Positions 20,572 to 31,280 of a stretch of 64,000 nt of DNA are shown here, in pieces (position 1 is the first letter of the stretch; each line of letters begins with the position of its first letter). The stretch covers positions 28,812,176 to 28,876,175 of the forward strand of contig CM036771.1 in assembly GCA_020796225.1 (NCBI GenBank). Reading direction: 5' to 3'. The translations under genes were made by a program, and so were the position numbers. The stretch comes from Arion vulgaris (Eukaryota; Mollusca; Gastropoda; Stylommatophora; Arionidae). Below the pieces are notes generated by a model. That model had not been told where the DNA came from. It was given only the letters and a program-made list of their open reading frames with translations, and did no database searches.

Positions 20572-20935
20572 TGACTTATTTTGTGTGTGCAAAATTTCAA
20601 ATAATATCAGGGAGCATGTGTCCCATTATCGCTGAGATCTTTCTGTGTAAGATAGAGATTGATGAAACACATATGCCGCAGTGGCATGCGGTGACGTTAA
20701 TGAAAGAGATCTGCTTAAGTGTTCACGTGTTTGATTGTCAATATAGTTTGACAGTGCTTCAAAGTATGAATTATGGAAGGGGACTCTGATTTGAAAACTG
20801 GTCCCCCACAACAAGGCGTAGATAGACATGTGGCAAGTAGTACTTTACCTTAGTTTACTTTTCCTTCCTTTTTCTTGCTTTTTTTTTTACTGTACTACAC
20901 TTTACAATTGTCGAAGTCAAGGGCACTGGTAACGC
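20572..20935. other. Unassigned spacer
   Basis: No recognisable element. ACTTTACAA at 20899-20907 recurs at 22097-22105 and may be the target duplication of LINE E1. Confidence 0.4.
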
Positions 20936-20960
20936 TATATATATATATATATATATATCA
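20936..20960. repeat. (TA)n microsatellite
   Basis: Twelve TA dinucleotides in a row directly before the LINE E1 coding remains. Confidence 0.95.
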
Positions 20961-22096
20961 TAAGAACACTAATAGAAAGATCAATAGAAGTAAGAACATA
21001 TCTATACTTGTGCTTCATAGACTACACCAATGCGTTGGACAAAGTAAACAATCAGGAACTGTCCCGCTAGGGAGCTTAAACATCGACAGCAAATATCTAA
21101 GAGTCATTCAGAATATATATTGGCAGCAAACAGCAGCTATAAGAGTAGACAGACAGATAGGAACTTTTCAGATGATCAAAAAGGGAGTTAGACAAGGATG
21201 TGTAATATCACCAGACCTGTTCTCACCTTTTCTCAACATTTTTAGGTCTATAAGGGATATTGCTGGAATTGCTGTAGGAAGACTTAGCATAAATAACCTG
21301 AGATAAGCGGATGATACTGTCTTAGTAGCAAGAAATGAAATAGAGCTCTAGAAACTAGTTGAGAAGGTTATGACAGAAAGTTACAATAAAGGTCTGGTTT
21401 TAATCTTAAGAAAGACATACGCTATGACTATAAAAAAGCAGACTCCGACAAAATGCACCATTACAGTAAATGGGACGAAGTTATGAAAAGTACAGAAATT
21501 TAAATACCCCGGAGTCCTGGTAAAATCATATGGTAGATGCAGATCAGAAATAAAGATCAGAATAGGACAGGTCAAAGCAGCGTTCAAGAAAACGAGAAGT
21601 ATTATATGCAACAAGTCATTGTCAACTGAGATCAGAATGAGAGTTATATAGTGCTACATAGAACAAATACTATCATACGGATGCGAGTCATGGACAATAA
21701 GCAAAAAGATCGAAACATCTCTAGAGGCCACAGAGATGTGGGTTTATAGAAGAATAGTGAGAATCCCATGGACTGCTAAAATGATTTACGTGGGGGTGTT
21801 GAATGAGGTCAAGATACAGAGAAAGTTTATTATCAATATAAGAAAGAGGCAGTTATGGACTGGCTGTCATTTATTTTTCGGACGTGATGAGAAAGAAAGA
21901 TTTATAACACATTGTAACAACTGGTCAAATCGAGGGGAGAAGAACGAGGAAGAAATAGAGAGACAATTTTGGATAGCCTGACTTAATGGCACGGAAGAAC
22001 GCCAACATCTGAGATGATAGTAAACACCAGTGACAGGCATGTGGAGATCCGTGATCGTCTACGCCAGCCGGCACAGCACCTGATGATGAAAATTGT
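20961..22096 (+). mobile_element. RTE/BovB-like LINE fragment E1 (RT to 3' end)
   Basis: Plus strand: DYTNALDKVNNQEL (RT box A, F/Y-D core changed), NIYWQQTAAIRVDRQIGTFQ, KKGVRQGCVISPDLFSPF at about 21180-21235, NNLR then a stop and ADDTVLVA at about 21303-21335 (catalytic DD kept), GCESWTISKKIETSLEATEM, WVYRRIVRIPWTAKM, and a 3' end CAGCACCTGATGATG. The block order is that of BovB/RTE ORFs. At least six stops or frameshifts. Possible 9-bp duplication ACTTTACAA. Confidence 0.82.
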
Positions 22097-22139
22097 ACTT
22101 TACAACCATTTCTTCCTTTACTTTACTTTATCTTACTTT

Positions 22140-22440
22140 TACTCTCGGAAGGGAATGTAGAGATTGGAGCAACATGAAGGCTGAACTCGCAGTTAAGCAG
22201 CTGATATAAGATAATACAAGGGATGATGATGTTGTTGTATATACCGATGGGTCGGTTCATCGTGGTGAGAAGTCAGGCTGGGATTTCTGGCTAATCCGCA
22301 TGGTAGGTTGTTGCAGAGCGAAGTGAGCATACAGAACAACTACTTCCAGGGACGATGGAGTTGAGGCCGTTACTTCAGCCCTCCATTGGATCTATGGGAC
22401 TCCATTTACTGGGGCTGTTGTTTTATCTGACTTTAGGTAG
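22140..22440 (+). mobile_element. RNase H LINE fragment G3 abutting the satellite
   Basis: Plus strand: ECRDWSNMKAELAVKQLI, stop, then VVVYTDGSVHRGEKSGWDF at about 22228-22283 (RNase H motif with the first catalytic Asp), a frameshift, and VEAVTSALHWIYGTPFTGA with VVLSDFR at about 22350-22437. It is a better-preserved copy of G1. The coding sequence stops exactly where the 45-bp satellite begins, at the point where G1 continues SDSQSMLHKI. Confidence 0.78.
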
Positions 22441-25400
22441 ACTGATTGTCCAGGTTGACGTGTGTCCATACTATATTCTTGAAGTCTGATTGTCACCGGT
22501 TGAAGTGTTGTCCCTACGATAAGTTGCAGTCTGATTGTCACAGGTTGAAGTGTTGTCCCTACGATAAGTTGCAGTCTGATTGTCACAGGTTGAAGTGTTG
22601 TTTCTACGATAAGTTGCAATCTGATTGTCACAGACTGAAGTGTTGTTTCTACGATAAGTTGCAGTCTGATTGTCACAGGTTGAAGTGTTGTTTCTACGAT
22701 AAGTTGCAGTCTGATTGTCACAGGTTGACGTGTTGTCCATACTATATTCTTGAAGTCTGATTGTCACCGGTTGAAGTGTTGTTTCTACGATAAGTTGCAG
22801 TCTGATTGTCACAGGTTGACGTGTTGTCCATACTATATTCTTGAAGTCTGATTGTCACAGACTGAAGTGTTGTCCCTACGATAAGTTACAGTCTGATTGT
22901 CACCGGTTGAAGTGTTGTTTCTACGATAAGTTGCAGTCTGATTGTCACAGGTTGAAGTGTTGTTTCTACGATAAGTTACAGTCTGATTGTCACCGGTTGA
23001 AGTGTTGTTTCTACGATAAGTTGCAATCTGATTGTCACAGACTGAAGTGTTGTTTCTACGATAAGTTGCAATCTGATTGTCACAGACTGAAGTGTTGTTT
23101 CTACGATAAGTTGCAGTCTGATTGTCACCGGTTGAAGTGTTGTTTCTACGATAAGTTACAGTCTGATTGTCACCGGTTGAAGTGTTGTTTCTACGATAAG
23201 TTACAGTCTGATTGTCACCGGTTGAAGTGTTGTTTCTACGATAAGTTGCAATCTGATTGTCACAGACTGAAGTGTTGTTTCTACGATAAGTTGCAATCTG
23301 ATTGTCACAGACTGAAGTGTTGTTTCTACGATAAGTTACAGTCTGATTGTCACAGACTGAAGTGTTGTTTCTACGATAAGTTACAGTCTGATTGTCAGCA
23401 GACGAAGGTTGTTTCCGATAAGTTGCAGTCTGATTGTCACCGGTTGAAGTGTTGTTTCTACGATAAGTTACAGTCTGATTGTCACAGACTCGAAGGTTGT
23501 TTCTACGATAAGTTGCGTCTGATTGTCACAGGTTGAAATGTTGTTTCTACGATAGTTGCAGTCTGATTGTCACAGGTTGGGTGTTGTTTCTCGATAAGTT
23601 AGCAGTCTGATTGTCACCGGTTGAAGTGTTGTTTCTACGATAAGTTGAATCCTGATTGTCACAGACTGAAGTGTTGTTTCTACGATAAGTTGCAATCTGA
23701 TTGTCACAGACTGAAGTGTTGTTTCTACGATAAGTTGCAGTCTGATTTCACAGACGAAGTGTTATTTCTACGATAAGTTGCAGTCTGATTGTCACCGGTT
23801 GAAGTGTTGTTTCTACGATAAGTTGCAGTCTGATTGTCACAGGTTGAAGTGTTGTTTCTACGATAAGTTACAGTCTGATTGTCACCGGTTGAAGTGTTGT
23901 TTCTACAATAAGTTACAGTCTGATTGTCACCGGTTGAAGTGTTGTTTCTACGATAAGTTGCAATCTGATTGTCACAGACTGGAGTGTTGTTTCTACGATA
24001 AGTTGCAATCTGATTGTCACAGACTGAAGTGTTGTTTCTACGATAAGTTACAGTCTGATTGTCACAGACTGAAGTGTTGTTTCTACGATAAGTTGCAGTC
24101 TGATTGTCACCGGTTGAAGTGTTGTTTCTACGATAAGTTACATCTGATTGTCACAGACTGAAGTGTTGTTTCTACGATAAGTTGCAGTCTGATTGTCACA
24201 GGTTGAAGTGTTGTTTCTACGATAAGTTACAGTCTGATTGTCACAGGTTGAAGTGTTGTTTCTACGATAAGTTACAGTCTGATTGTCACCGGTTGAAGTG
24301 TTGTTTCTACAATAAGTTACAGTCTGATTGTCACCGGTTGAAGTGTTGTTTCTACGATAAGTTGCAATCTGATTGTCACAGACTGGAGTGTTGTTTCTAC
24401 GATAAGTTGCAATCTGATTGTCACAGACTGAAGTGTTGTTTCTACGATAAGTTACAGTCTGATTGTCACAGACTGAAGTGTTGTTTCTACGATAAGTTGC
24501 AGTCTGATTGTCACCGGTTGAAGTGTTGTTTCTACGATAAGTTCAGTCTGATTGTCACAGACGAAGTGTTGTTTCTCGATAAGTTGCAGTCTGATTCGTC
24601 AGCAGGTTGAAGTGTTGTTTCTACGATAAGTTGCAGTCTGATTGTCACAGGTTGAAGTGTTGTTTCTACGATAAGTTGCAGTCTGATTGTCACCGGTTGA
24701 AGTGTTGTCCCTACGATAAGTTGCAATCTGATTGTCACAGGTTGAAGTGTTGTTTCTACGATAAGTTGCAGTCTGATTGTCACAGGTTGACGTGTTGTCC
24801 ATACTATATTCTTGAAGTCTGATTGTCACCGGTTGAAGTGTTGTTTCTACGATAAGTTGCAGTCTGATTGTCACAGGTTGACGTGTTGTCCATACTATAT
24901 TCTTGAAGTCTGATTGTCACAGACTGAAGTGTTGTCCTACGATAAGTTGGCAGTCTGATTGTCACCGGTTGAAGTGTTGTTTCTACGATAAGTTGCAGTC
25001 TGATTGTCACAGGTTGAAGTGTTGTTTCTACGATAAGTTGCAATCTGATTGTCACAGACTGAAGTGTTGTTTCTACGATAAGTTGCAATCTGATTGTCAC
25101 AGACTGAAGTGTTGTTTCTACGATAAGTTGCAGTCTGATTGTCACCGGTTGAAGTGTTGTTTCTACGATAAGTTACAGTCTGATTGTCACCGGTTGAAGT
25201 GTTGTTTCTACGATAAGTTACAGTCTGATTGTCACCGGTTGAAGTGTTGTTTCTACGATAAGTTGCAATCTGATTGTCACAGACTGAAGTGTTGTTTCTA
25301 CGATAAGTTGCAATCTGATTGTCACAGACTGAAGTGTTGTTTCTACGATAAGTTACAGTCTGATTGTCACAGACTGAAGTGTTGTTTCTGATAAGTTCAG

Positions 25401-26466
25401 TCTGATTGTCACAGACTGAAGTGTTGTTTCTGCGATAAGTTGCAGTCTGATTGTCACCGGTTGAAGTGTTTTTTTCTACGATAAGTTACAGTCTGATTGT
25501 CACAGACTGAAGTGTTGTTTCTACGATAAGTTGCAGTCTGATTGTCACAGGTTGAAGTGTTGTTTCTACGATAAGTTGCAGTCTGATTGTCACAGGTTGA
25601 AGTGTTGTTTCTACGATAAGTTACAGTCTGATTGTCACCGGTTGAAGTGTTGTTTTACGATAAGTTGCAATCGATTGTCAGCAGACTGAAGTGTTGTTTC
25701 TACGATAAGTTGCAATCTGATTGTCCGACTGAAGTGTTGTTTCTACGATAAGTTGCAGTCTGATTGTCACAGACTGAAGTGTTGTTTCTACGATAAGTTG
25801 CAGTCTGATTGTCACCGGTTGAAGTGTTGTTTCTACGATAAGTTACAGTCTGATTGTCACAGGTTGAAGTGTTGTTTCTACGATAAGTTACAGTCTGATT
25901 ATCACCGGTTGAAGTGTTGTTTCTACGATAAGTTACAGTCTGATTGTCACCGGTTGAAGTGTTGTTTCTACGATAAGTTGCAATCTGATTGTCACAGACT
26001 GGAGTGTTGTTTCTACGATAAGTTGCAATCTGATTGTCACAGACTGAAGTGTTGTTTCTACGATAAGTTACAGTCTGATTGTCACAGACTGAAGTGTTGT
26101 TTCTACGATAAGTTGCAGTCTGATTGTCACCGGTTGAAGTGTTGTTTCTACGATAAGTTACAGTCTGATTGTCACAGCCCTGAAGTGTTGTTTCTACGAT
26201 AAGTTGCAGTCTGATTGTCACAGGTTGAAGTGTTGTTTCTACGATAAGTTGCAGTCTGATTGTCACAGGTTGAAGTGTTGTTTCTACGTTGTTGCAGTCT
26301 GATTGTCACCGGCTGAAGTGTTGTCCTACGATAAGTTGCAATCTGATTGTCACAGGTTGAAGTGTTGTTTCTACGATAAATTGCAGTCTGATTGTCACAG
26401 GTTGAAGTGTTGTTTCTACGATAAGTTGCAGTCTGATTGTCACCGGTTGAAGTGTTGCAGTCTGTC
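22441..26466. repeat. 45-bp satellite array, about 89 units, with higher-order structure
   Basis: Unit GATTGTCACAGGTTGAAGTG plus TTGTTTCTACGATAAGTTGC plus AGTCT. Variants are CACAGGTT, CACCGGTT and CACAGACT at one site, TTGCAG/TTACAG/TTGCAA at another, and a rare TGTCCATACTATATTCTTGAA. Since 45 is three times 15, plus-strand frames read QSDCHRLKCCFYDKL again and again (up to 231 codons) and the minus strand is open too; neither is a gene. Marker variants reveal a nine-unit (404-405-bp) repeat at 23780-24590 and a roughly 2,060-bp longer duplication (22735/22825 versus 24795/24885). Many single-base indels interrupt the frame. Confidence 0.96.
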
Positions 26467-26554
26467 ACAGTTAGTAGGATCAAGAGGCTACATTATTTCT
26501 AAAACTACTTGAATAAAGTTGATTTGATTTAAATCACAATCTTTCGTTGTAATT
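26467..26554. other. Spacer next to satellite end
   Basis: Short unassigned sequence with ATAAAGTTGATTTGATTTAAATC and a (TTGA)n run at 26549-26561. Confidence 0.4.
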
Positions 26555-26720
26555 GATTGATTGATTAGACCATCATCATTGCACTTTCGTGAATAACACT
26601 ATGTACTCGATCTCTTTCTTTAAACATTGACGACCTCAGAGTAGTGCATGAACTACTTAGCACCGTTAGGTCCACGGTGTAGTTTAGAAAATGGTGACAA
26701 TATTTTCAGTAAAGAGTCCG
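26555..26720. repeat. Dispersed repeat V, copy 2
   Basis: GATTAGACCATCATCATT, CGATCTCTTTCTT, CAGAGTAGTGCATGAACTAC, TTAGCACCG and AAATGGTGACAATATTTTCAG follow in the same order and spacing as at 2722-2895. No coding capacity. Confidence 0.55.
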
Positions 26721-28344
26721 TTGTCATACTATGTTATGTAGTATATTGGGCAATAAGGAGTTAGGCCCATATTAGGTGATGTAATCAACATCAAATTGGC
26801 CATCTTCGCTTCCCAATATTTCTATGGTTTCTATTGAGACTAGGTTGACTAAACAGCCGCAGTTTGACAAATCCATTACAAGTGGTGATTCTAAAGCTAG
26901 GACCTAACCAAGTTTCTTTGTGAGCTAAGACGCAATGTAACAACTCAGAATTTTCAGTGGCAAGAATAACAACAAAAACAGAACCCAGACGTCGTCTTAA
27001 AAGAACAAAAATTAAGCGTTGCGTGTACACATACATTTACATTCACGTTTTTCGTGAATGTGAAAGTCAAACAAGCTGAGAATCTTGAGCAAGACTATTT
27101 GTATCATGACTATGCAGTCCCGCCCGCTCTGTTAATCCAGCTGTTGAGTCAGCTAAGTTCAAACCCAAGCCTACTAAGACACCAAGAGTTTGTTTGGGTG
27201 AACTATTTCTGGAATGAATGTTAGAGTATTTAAATTGTCATTCATTTTTCACACAAAGAGTGGTTAATACTTTTAACCCTCCCCCTCCCCTTCCTTTTCC
27301 TTCTCAAACTAGAGCACTTCTGTCAATAAGGTTTACATTTGTGAAAGCTACAAGAGCCATTTATCAGTCATATCAAATAGTAACCATCCCCTGTACCTTT
27401 GCCACACTTCAGTTATGTTCCGAACAAAGAACTATAGTATCAACTAATAGTGGATCTTTTATATTTTTCTAAGAAACACTTATCAACCTAGCCTTCATCG
27501 TTCTGTGGAACACTTCTGCCGCCCGCGTGTTTCATATTCTGGCATGGTGAACACAAAAACACCGTGTGTACTTATCTGGCAAAGACGTTTTGAGAGATAT
27601 CTCTATGACTTGTAGAAACAGCTTCCAGGCATAACAAAGAAAAGAGTTCATATCGTAGATAGTTTATTTTGTTGTTATAGCGAAGAGTATGTCGTGGTTT
27701 GACGTATTTATCTTCAACTAGACGCAAACATTGTCAACATGAGGAAAATATGACAACAGAAAGTGTAGGTTGTAGCAATTTATTGAGTTCTGCTTTGTTG
27801 TATTTTTTATCAAATATAACCAACACTCAATATGGTGGCAAGTTTTTCCTTGTTTTTGTAGCATCCAGTCGTCTATGTTTATCTTAGTGTTTATTTAATC
27901 AAGAACAAGCAACACAGAAACTTGCTGAATCCAAGCGAAGAAGTAGCGTCTGGCTACAGTTGTGGTGGTACATGGTTCAAAGAAATGGATTTGTTATCTG
28001 ACACGGAAGAGCGATTTCAGAGGATATCGGAGGAGTAGCGTCGAGTGGAATGAGATTACCGGGGCTATTTTAATGAATACTAATAATTCACAATAAAGCA
28101 TTAAAATTCCTCTTCTGGTATTCGTCTGGAGATTTTTACGATGGTTCATGTCCGGGATTGTCGGTTGCCTTTTTTGCGTTTCTAGTTCATTGATCACTGG
28201 TTCAGTCGGTGGTACAAAGAATTAGTACCCTGTTCCCAGCATTTATAGTAATAATAAAAGTTGATCATGAAATTTGGGACCATACTTCTGACAACATTAT
28301 ACAGTTTATTTTATGGATGCATAAAAATACAAATGATTTTGGAT
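26721..28344. other. Unassigned region
   Basis: About 1.6 kb of AT-rich sequence with no supported gene. A pyrimidine-rich patch (CCTCCCCCTCCCCTTCC) lies at 27282-27305. A minus-strand frame at 27036-26791 is not recognisable. Confidence 0.4.
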
Positions 28345-28415
28345 TACATTTTAACTTCTTCTTCGGTGATTTAACGACGATTCTACTCTTGTCCTTCGAC
28401 CCAATGCCGAATAGT
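28345..28415 (-). mobile_element. 3'-terminal stub of a B1-type LINE
   Basis: CTTCTTCTTCGGTGATTTAA followed by CTCTTGTCCTTCGACCCAATG matches the 3' end of B1 at 4056-4110 in the same orientation. On the minus strand it encodes the equivalent of the last residues of B1 and the GAA tail. It is a heavily 5'-truncated copy. Confidence 0.6.
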
Positions 28416-28524
28416 TATACAGTTGTACACAGGGTCGGCTGGTCATTATGGTCAGTGGGAGAGTCGTTCTTGCTTCTTCGGCAAACTTTAGCATTTCTGG
28501 TGGGTAATGTCTATATAAGATTTA

Positions 28525-28731
28525 TGTAGCTGTTTGCAAGAGACCCACCTGAATGAAGATGTAGCCTTCAAAGTCAGAGGCTTCCAGTGCTACCGATCAG
28601 ACCGTAAAGATACAGAAAGGGTGAGTACTGACACTTGTGAAAAACAACATCAGCACATGTCAGTTTGATGAGCATGGAGGCGCAGACTATCAGATGCTGC
28701 ATCTTAGGACAGCAAGTACAGAGTTTCACTT
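28525..28731 (+). mobile_element. LINE B2, 5' segment (endonuclease N-terminal half)
   Basis: Plus strand reads CLQETHLNEDVAFKVRGFQC, YRSDRKDTER, then after one frame change VKNNISTCQFDEHGGADYQM and LHLRTASTEFHL up to the insertion point. LQETHL holds the catalytic Glu of the endonuclease. The sequence continues in frame at 31281 (EFHLLNCYCPSD). RTE copy C inserted here and duplicated AGAGTTTCACTT. Confidence 0.82.
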
Positions 28732-31280
28732 CTTCTTCTTCACCCTTCGCCCTTAGGGAAGCATAGGTCCGCAACCAAGGCCTTCCAAGCCCGCCTATCC
28801 AAGGCCATCCTTTCCAGGTCTCGCCACTCTCTCCCGTCCTCTTGCATTCCATCTCTAACTCCCGTCTCCAGGTGTTTCTGGGTCTTCCTTTACTTCTATT
28901 GCCCTGGGGTTCCATCGGAGAGCCTGTCTCACGATGCTGTCAGGGGGTTTCTCAGTGTGTGTCCTATCCATCTCCACCTTCTGCTCATTATCTCTTGTTC
29001 CACCTGCCGTTGTCCTGTCCTATCCCACAGTTCTCTGTTTGTGGTCCTGTCGTACCATCTCAGATGCAGTATCTTGCGTAGGCATCTATTGATGAATGTC
29101 TGCAACTTTTGGTGTTCCCTTTAGTTGTTCTCCATGTCTCTGCTCCATACAGAAGGACAGACTTGACATTTGAGTTAAATATCATTATCTTAGTTTTATT
29201 CCTAATCATTCTTGAACTCCATATGTTCTTCAGAATGGCAAATGCTGATCTTGCCTTTTGTATTCTAACCTTAACATCTTCATCTGTGCCACCTTGAATG
29301 TTGACGACACTTCCCAGATATGTAAATGTGTCCACCTCTTTTAGTGGTGATCCTCTCAATAAGATTGGGTCTCTGGAACCAGCATTTAATCTCATGATCT
29401 TTGTTTTCTCCCTATGAATAGTCAGGCCTAGTTGCTGTGAGACTGTTTCTAGTTTTGTTATTTTCTCTTGCATCTGCTGATGGTTGTGAGAGAGGAGTGC
29501 TAGGTCATCTGCAAAATCCAGATCCTCCAATTGACTCATCATGGTCCATTGTATTCCATTTCTTCCCCTGACAGTTGTTGATCTCATTATAAAGTCAATA
29601 GCCAGCAGGAAAAGGAAGGGCGATAAAAGGCAGCCCTGTCGCACACCAGTCTTTATTTCGAAGGCCTCTGTCAGTTTTCCTTCATGCAGTACTCTAGCCG
29701 TAGTCTCCTCATACATTTTCTTTATTAAATTGGTTAGCTTCTGGGGACGCCATAGTGTCGTAGAAGTTTCCAGAGTGTTTTCCTGTCTAGGCTATCGAAT
29801 GCCTTTTCATAGTCCACAAAGTTTATGTAGAGGGATGAGTTCCACTCGATGCTTTGCTCCACTATGATACGTAGCGTCGATATTTGATCTGTGCAGGATC
29901 TGTTTTGCCTAAATCCTACTTGTTCATCCCTTAGTACTGCATCTGTAGTTTCCTTGAGTCTCTCTAGGATGATTCGACTTAGTATTTTGCCTGGTACAGA
30001 CAGGAGCATTATTCCTCTATAGTTCGGGCATTCTTGGAGATCACCCTTTTAGGTAGTTTGACTATATAGCCCTCTCTCCAGTCTTTTGGTATTTCTCCCT
30101 CTCCCAAATTTTTCCCAACAAGTCATATAGCATGTCTGTTGAGATGTCAGCATTTGCTTTATGGCCTCTGCAGGTATACCATCTGGGCCTGTAGCTTTAC
30201 CATTTCGTAGTTGCAGAATGGCCTTCTTTATTTCCACTTTGCTTGGCTTGCTACAGTCGATTGTTAGATCTTTTGCAGCTGGATCTATGTCCGGTTGGCC
30301 TATGGGAACTGGCCTATTTAAAAGGTCTTTTAAATGTTCTGCCCACCTCTGCATCTGTTCTTGAGCATTGCCGAGTAATCTTCCAGCCTGTTTCTAATTG
30401 GTTTATTTATTTGTTGGTATTTCCCTGTCAATTTCATTGTGTTATCGTATAAATCTTTCAGGTTACCCTTAGCTGCTGCCTCTTCTGCTTCTCTTGCCAG
30501 GTCATCTATATACTTTCTTTTATCTGCTTTTATACTTCTCTTCACCGCCCTGTTGGATTTTGTGTATTTTTCTTGTGCTGCGGCCTTTGCTGATCTTGTT
30601 CTGCTATTACAGAGGTCAGCCTTTCTGCCTCTTCTCTCTGTTATCTTATCTAACGTTGACTCTGATAGAATTCCTTGTGGTGGTGTGTATTTTTCCAGGT
30701 AGTTTCACATGTACTAGTCCAGGCTTCTTTAACTTTATGCCAGTGGTCTTCAATACTTCCTTCATCAACTTCTAGGGCCTCAAATTTGTTGGAAATCGTG
30801 ACACTAAATATATCCTTTTCCTTCTGCTCCTTCAGATGTCCCACATTGTATCTCACCCTCTTACCATGCGTGATCGTCATGAATCTCTTGAGTTTCATTC
30901 GCACCTTTGCTATAACAAGGTGGTGATCAGAGGCCACATCTGCTCCTCTATATACTTTTACGTCGTACAGTGACCTTCTGAACTTCCCTGTTATGCAGAT
31001 GTGGTCGATTTGGTTTTCTGTCCTGTGGTCTGGTGATATCCATGTAGCTGTGTGGATTCTTTTGTGCTGAAAAAGGCTACCCCCTATAACCAACTGGTTT
31101 GCTGCGCAAAGATCCACAAACATCTCTCCATTTTCATTTATTTTCCCTAGTCCGTGTTTGCCCATGGTTTCCTCGAAGCCCCAGTTGTCTCTGTCTATCT
31201 TTGCATTAAAGTCTCCTAGCAAAATAGTAAGATCCTTACTTTTAAATTTGCCTGTTAAAAAACAAATTTGTAGATGTAAG
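28732..31280 (-). mobile_element. RTE-like LINE C, 2.5 kb, inserted in LINE B2 (TSD AGAGTTTCACTT)
   Basis: Flanked by identical 12-bp copies at 28720-28731 and 31281-31292. On the minus strand it starts inside the endonuclease domain, runs through RT and ends CCCTAAGGGCGAAGGGTG with a (GAA)n tail. It is about 55-65% similar by eye to the A family at protein level, but a distinct family with a different tail. It is 5'-truncated relative to A3. Removal restores the B2 reading frame. Confidence 0.9.
29060..31222 (-). pseudogene. RTE C endonuclease/reverse transcriptase (broken, mostly open)
   Basis: This encoded an RTE-type endonuclease plus RT. From 31222: LGDFNAKIDRDNWGFEETMG (catalytic Asp/Asn), SPDHRTENQIDHICITGKF, VYRGADVASDHHLVIAKVRM (catalytic SDH), so the last two thirds of the endonuclease are intact over 190 codons. 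RT follows as TGPDGIPAEAIK, LRDEQVGFRQNRSCTDQIST, NFVDYEKAFDSLDRKTLWKL (box A), VRQGCLLSPFLFLLAIDF and LDFADDLALLSHN (catalytic DD) near 29520-29495, then TYLGSVVNIQGGTDEDVKV. Only about five frame breaks, so this is among the younger LINEs in the window. The endonuclease resembles the CFDP2/BovB type. Confidence 0.87.

Noticed and set aside
22841..25391. Long Cys-rich repeat protein
   Set aside because: The frame is open only because the satellite monomer is 45 bp. The opposite strand is open too, and indels break both.
29541..29867. 108-codon plus-strand frame
   Set aside because: Antisense of the RTE C reverse transcriptase.
28842..30926. Plus-strand frames of 60-110 codons
   Set aside because: Antisense shadows of the RTE C coding sequence.
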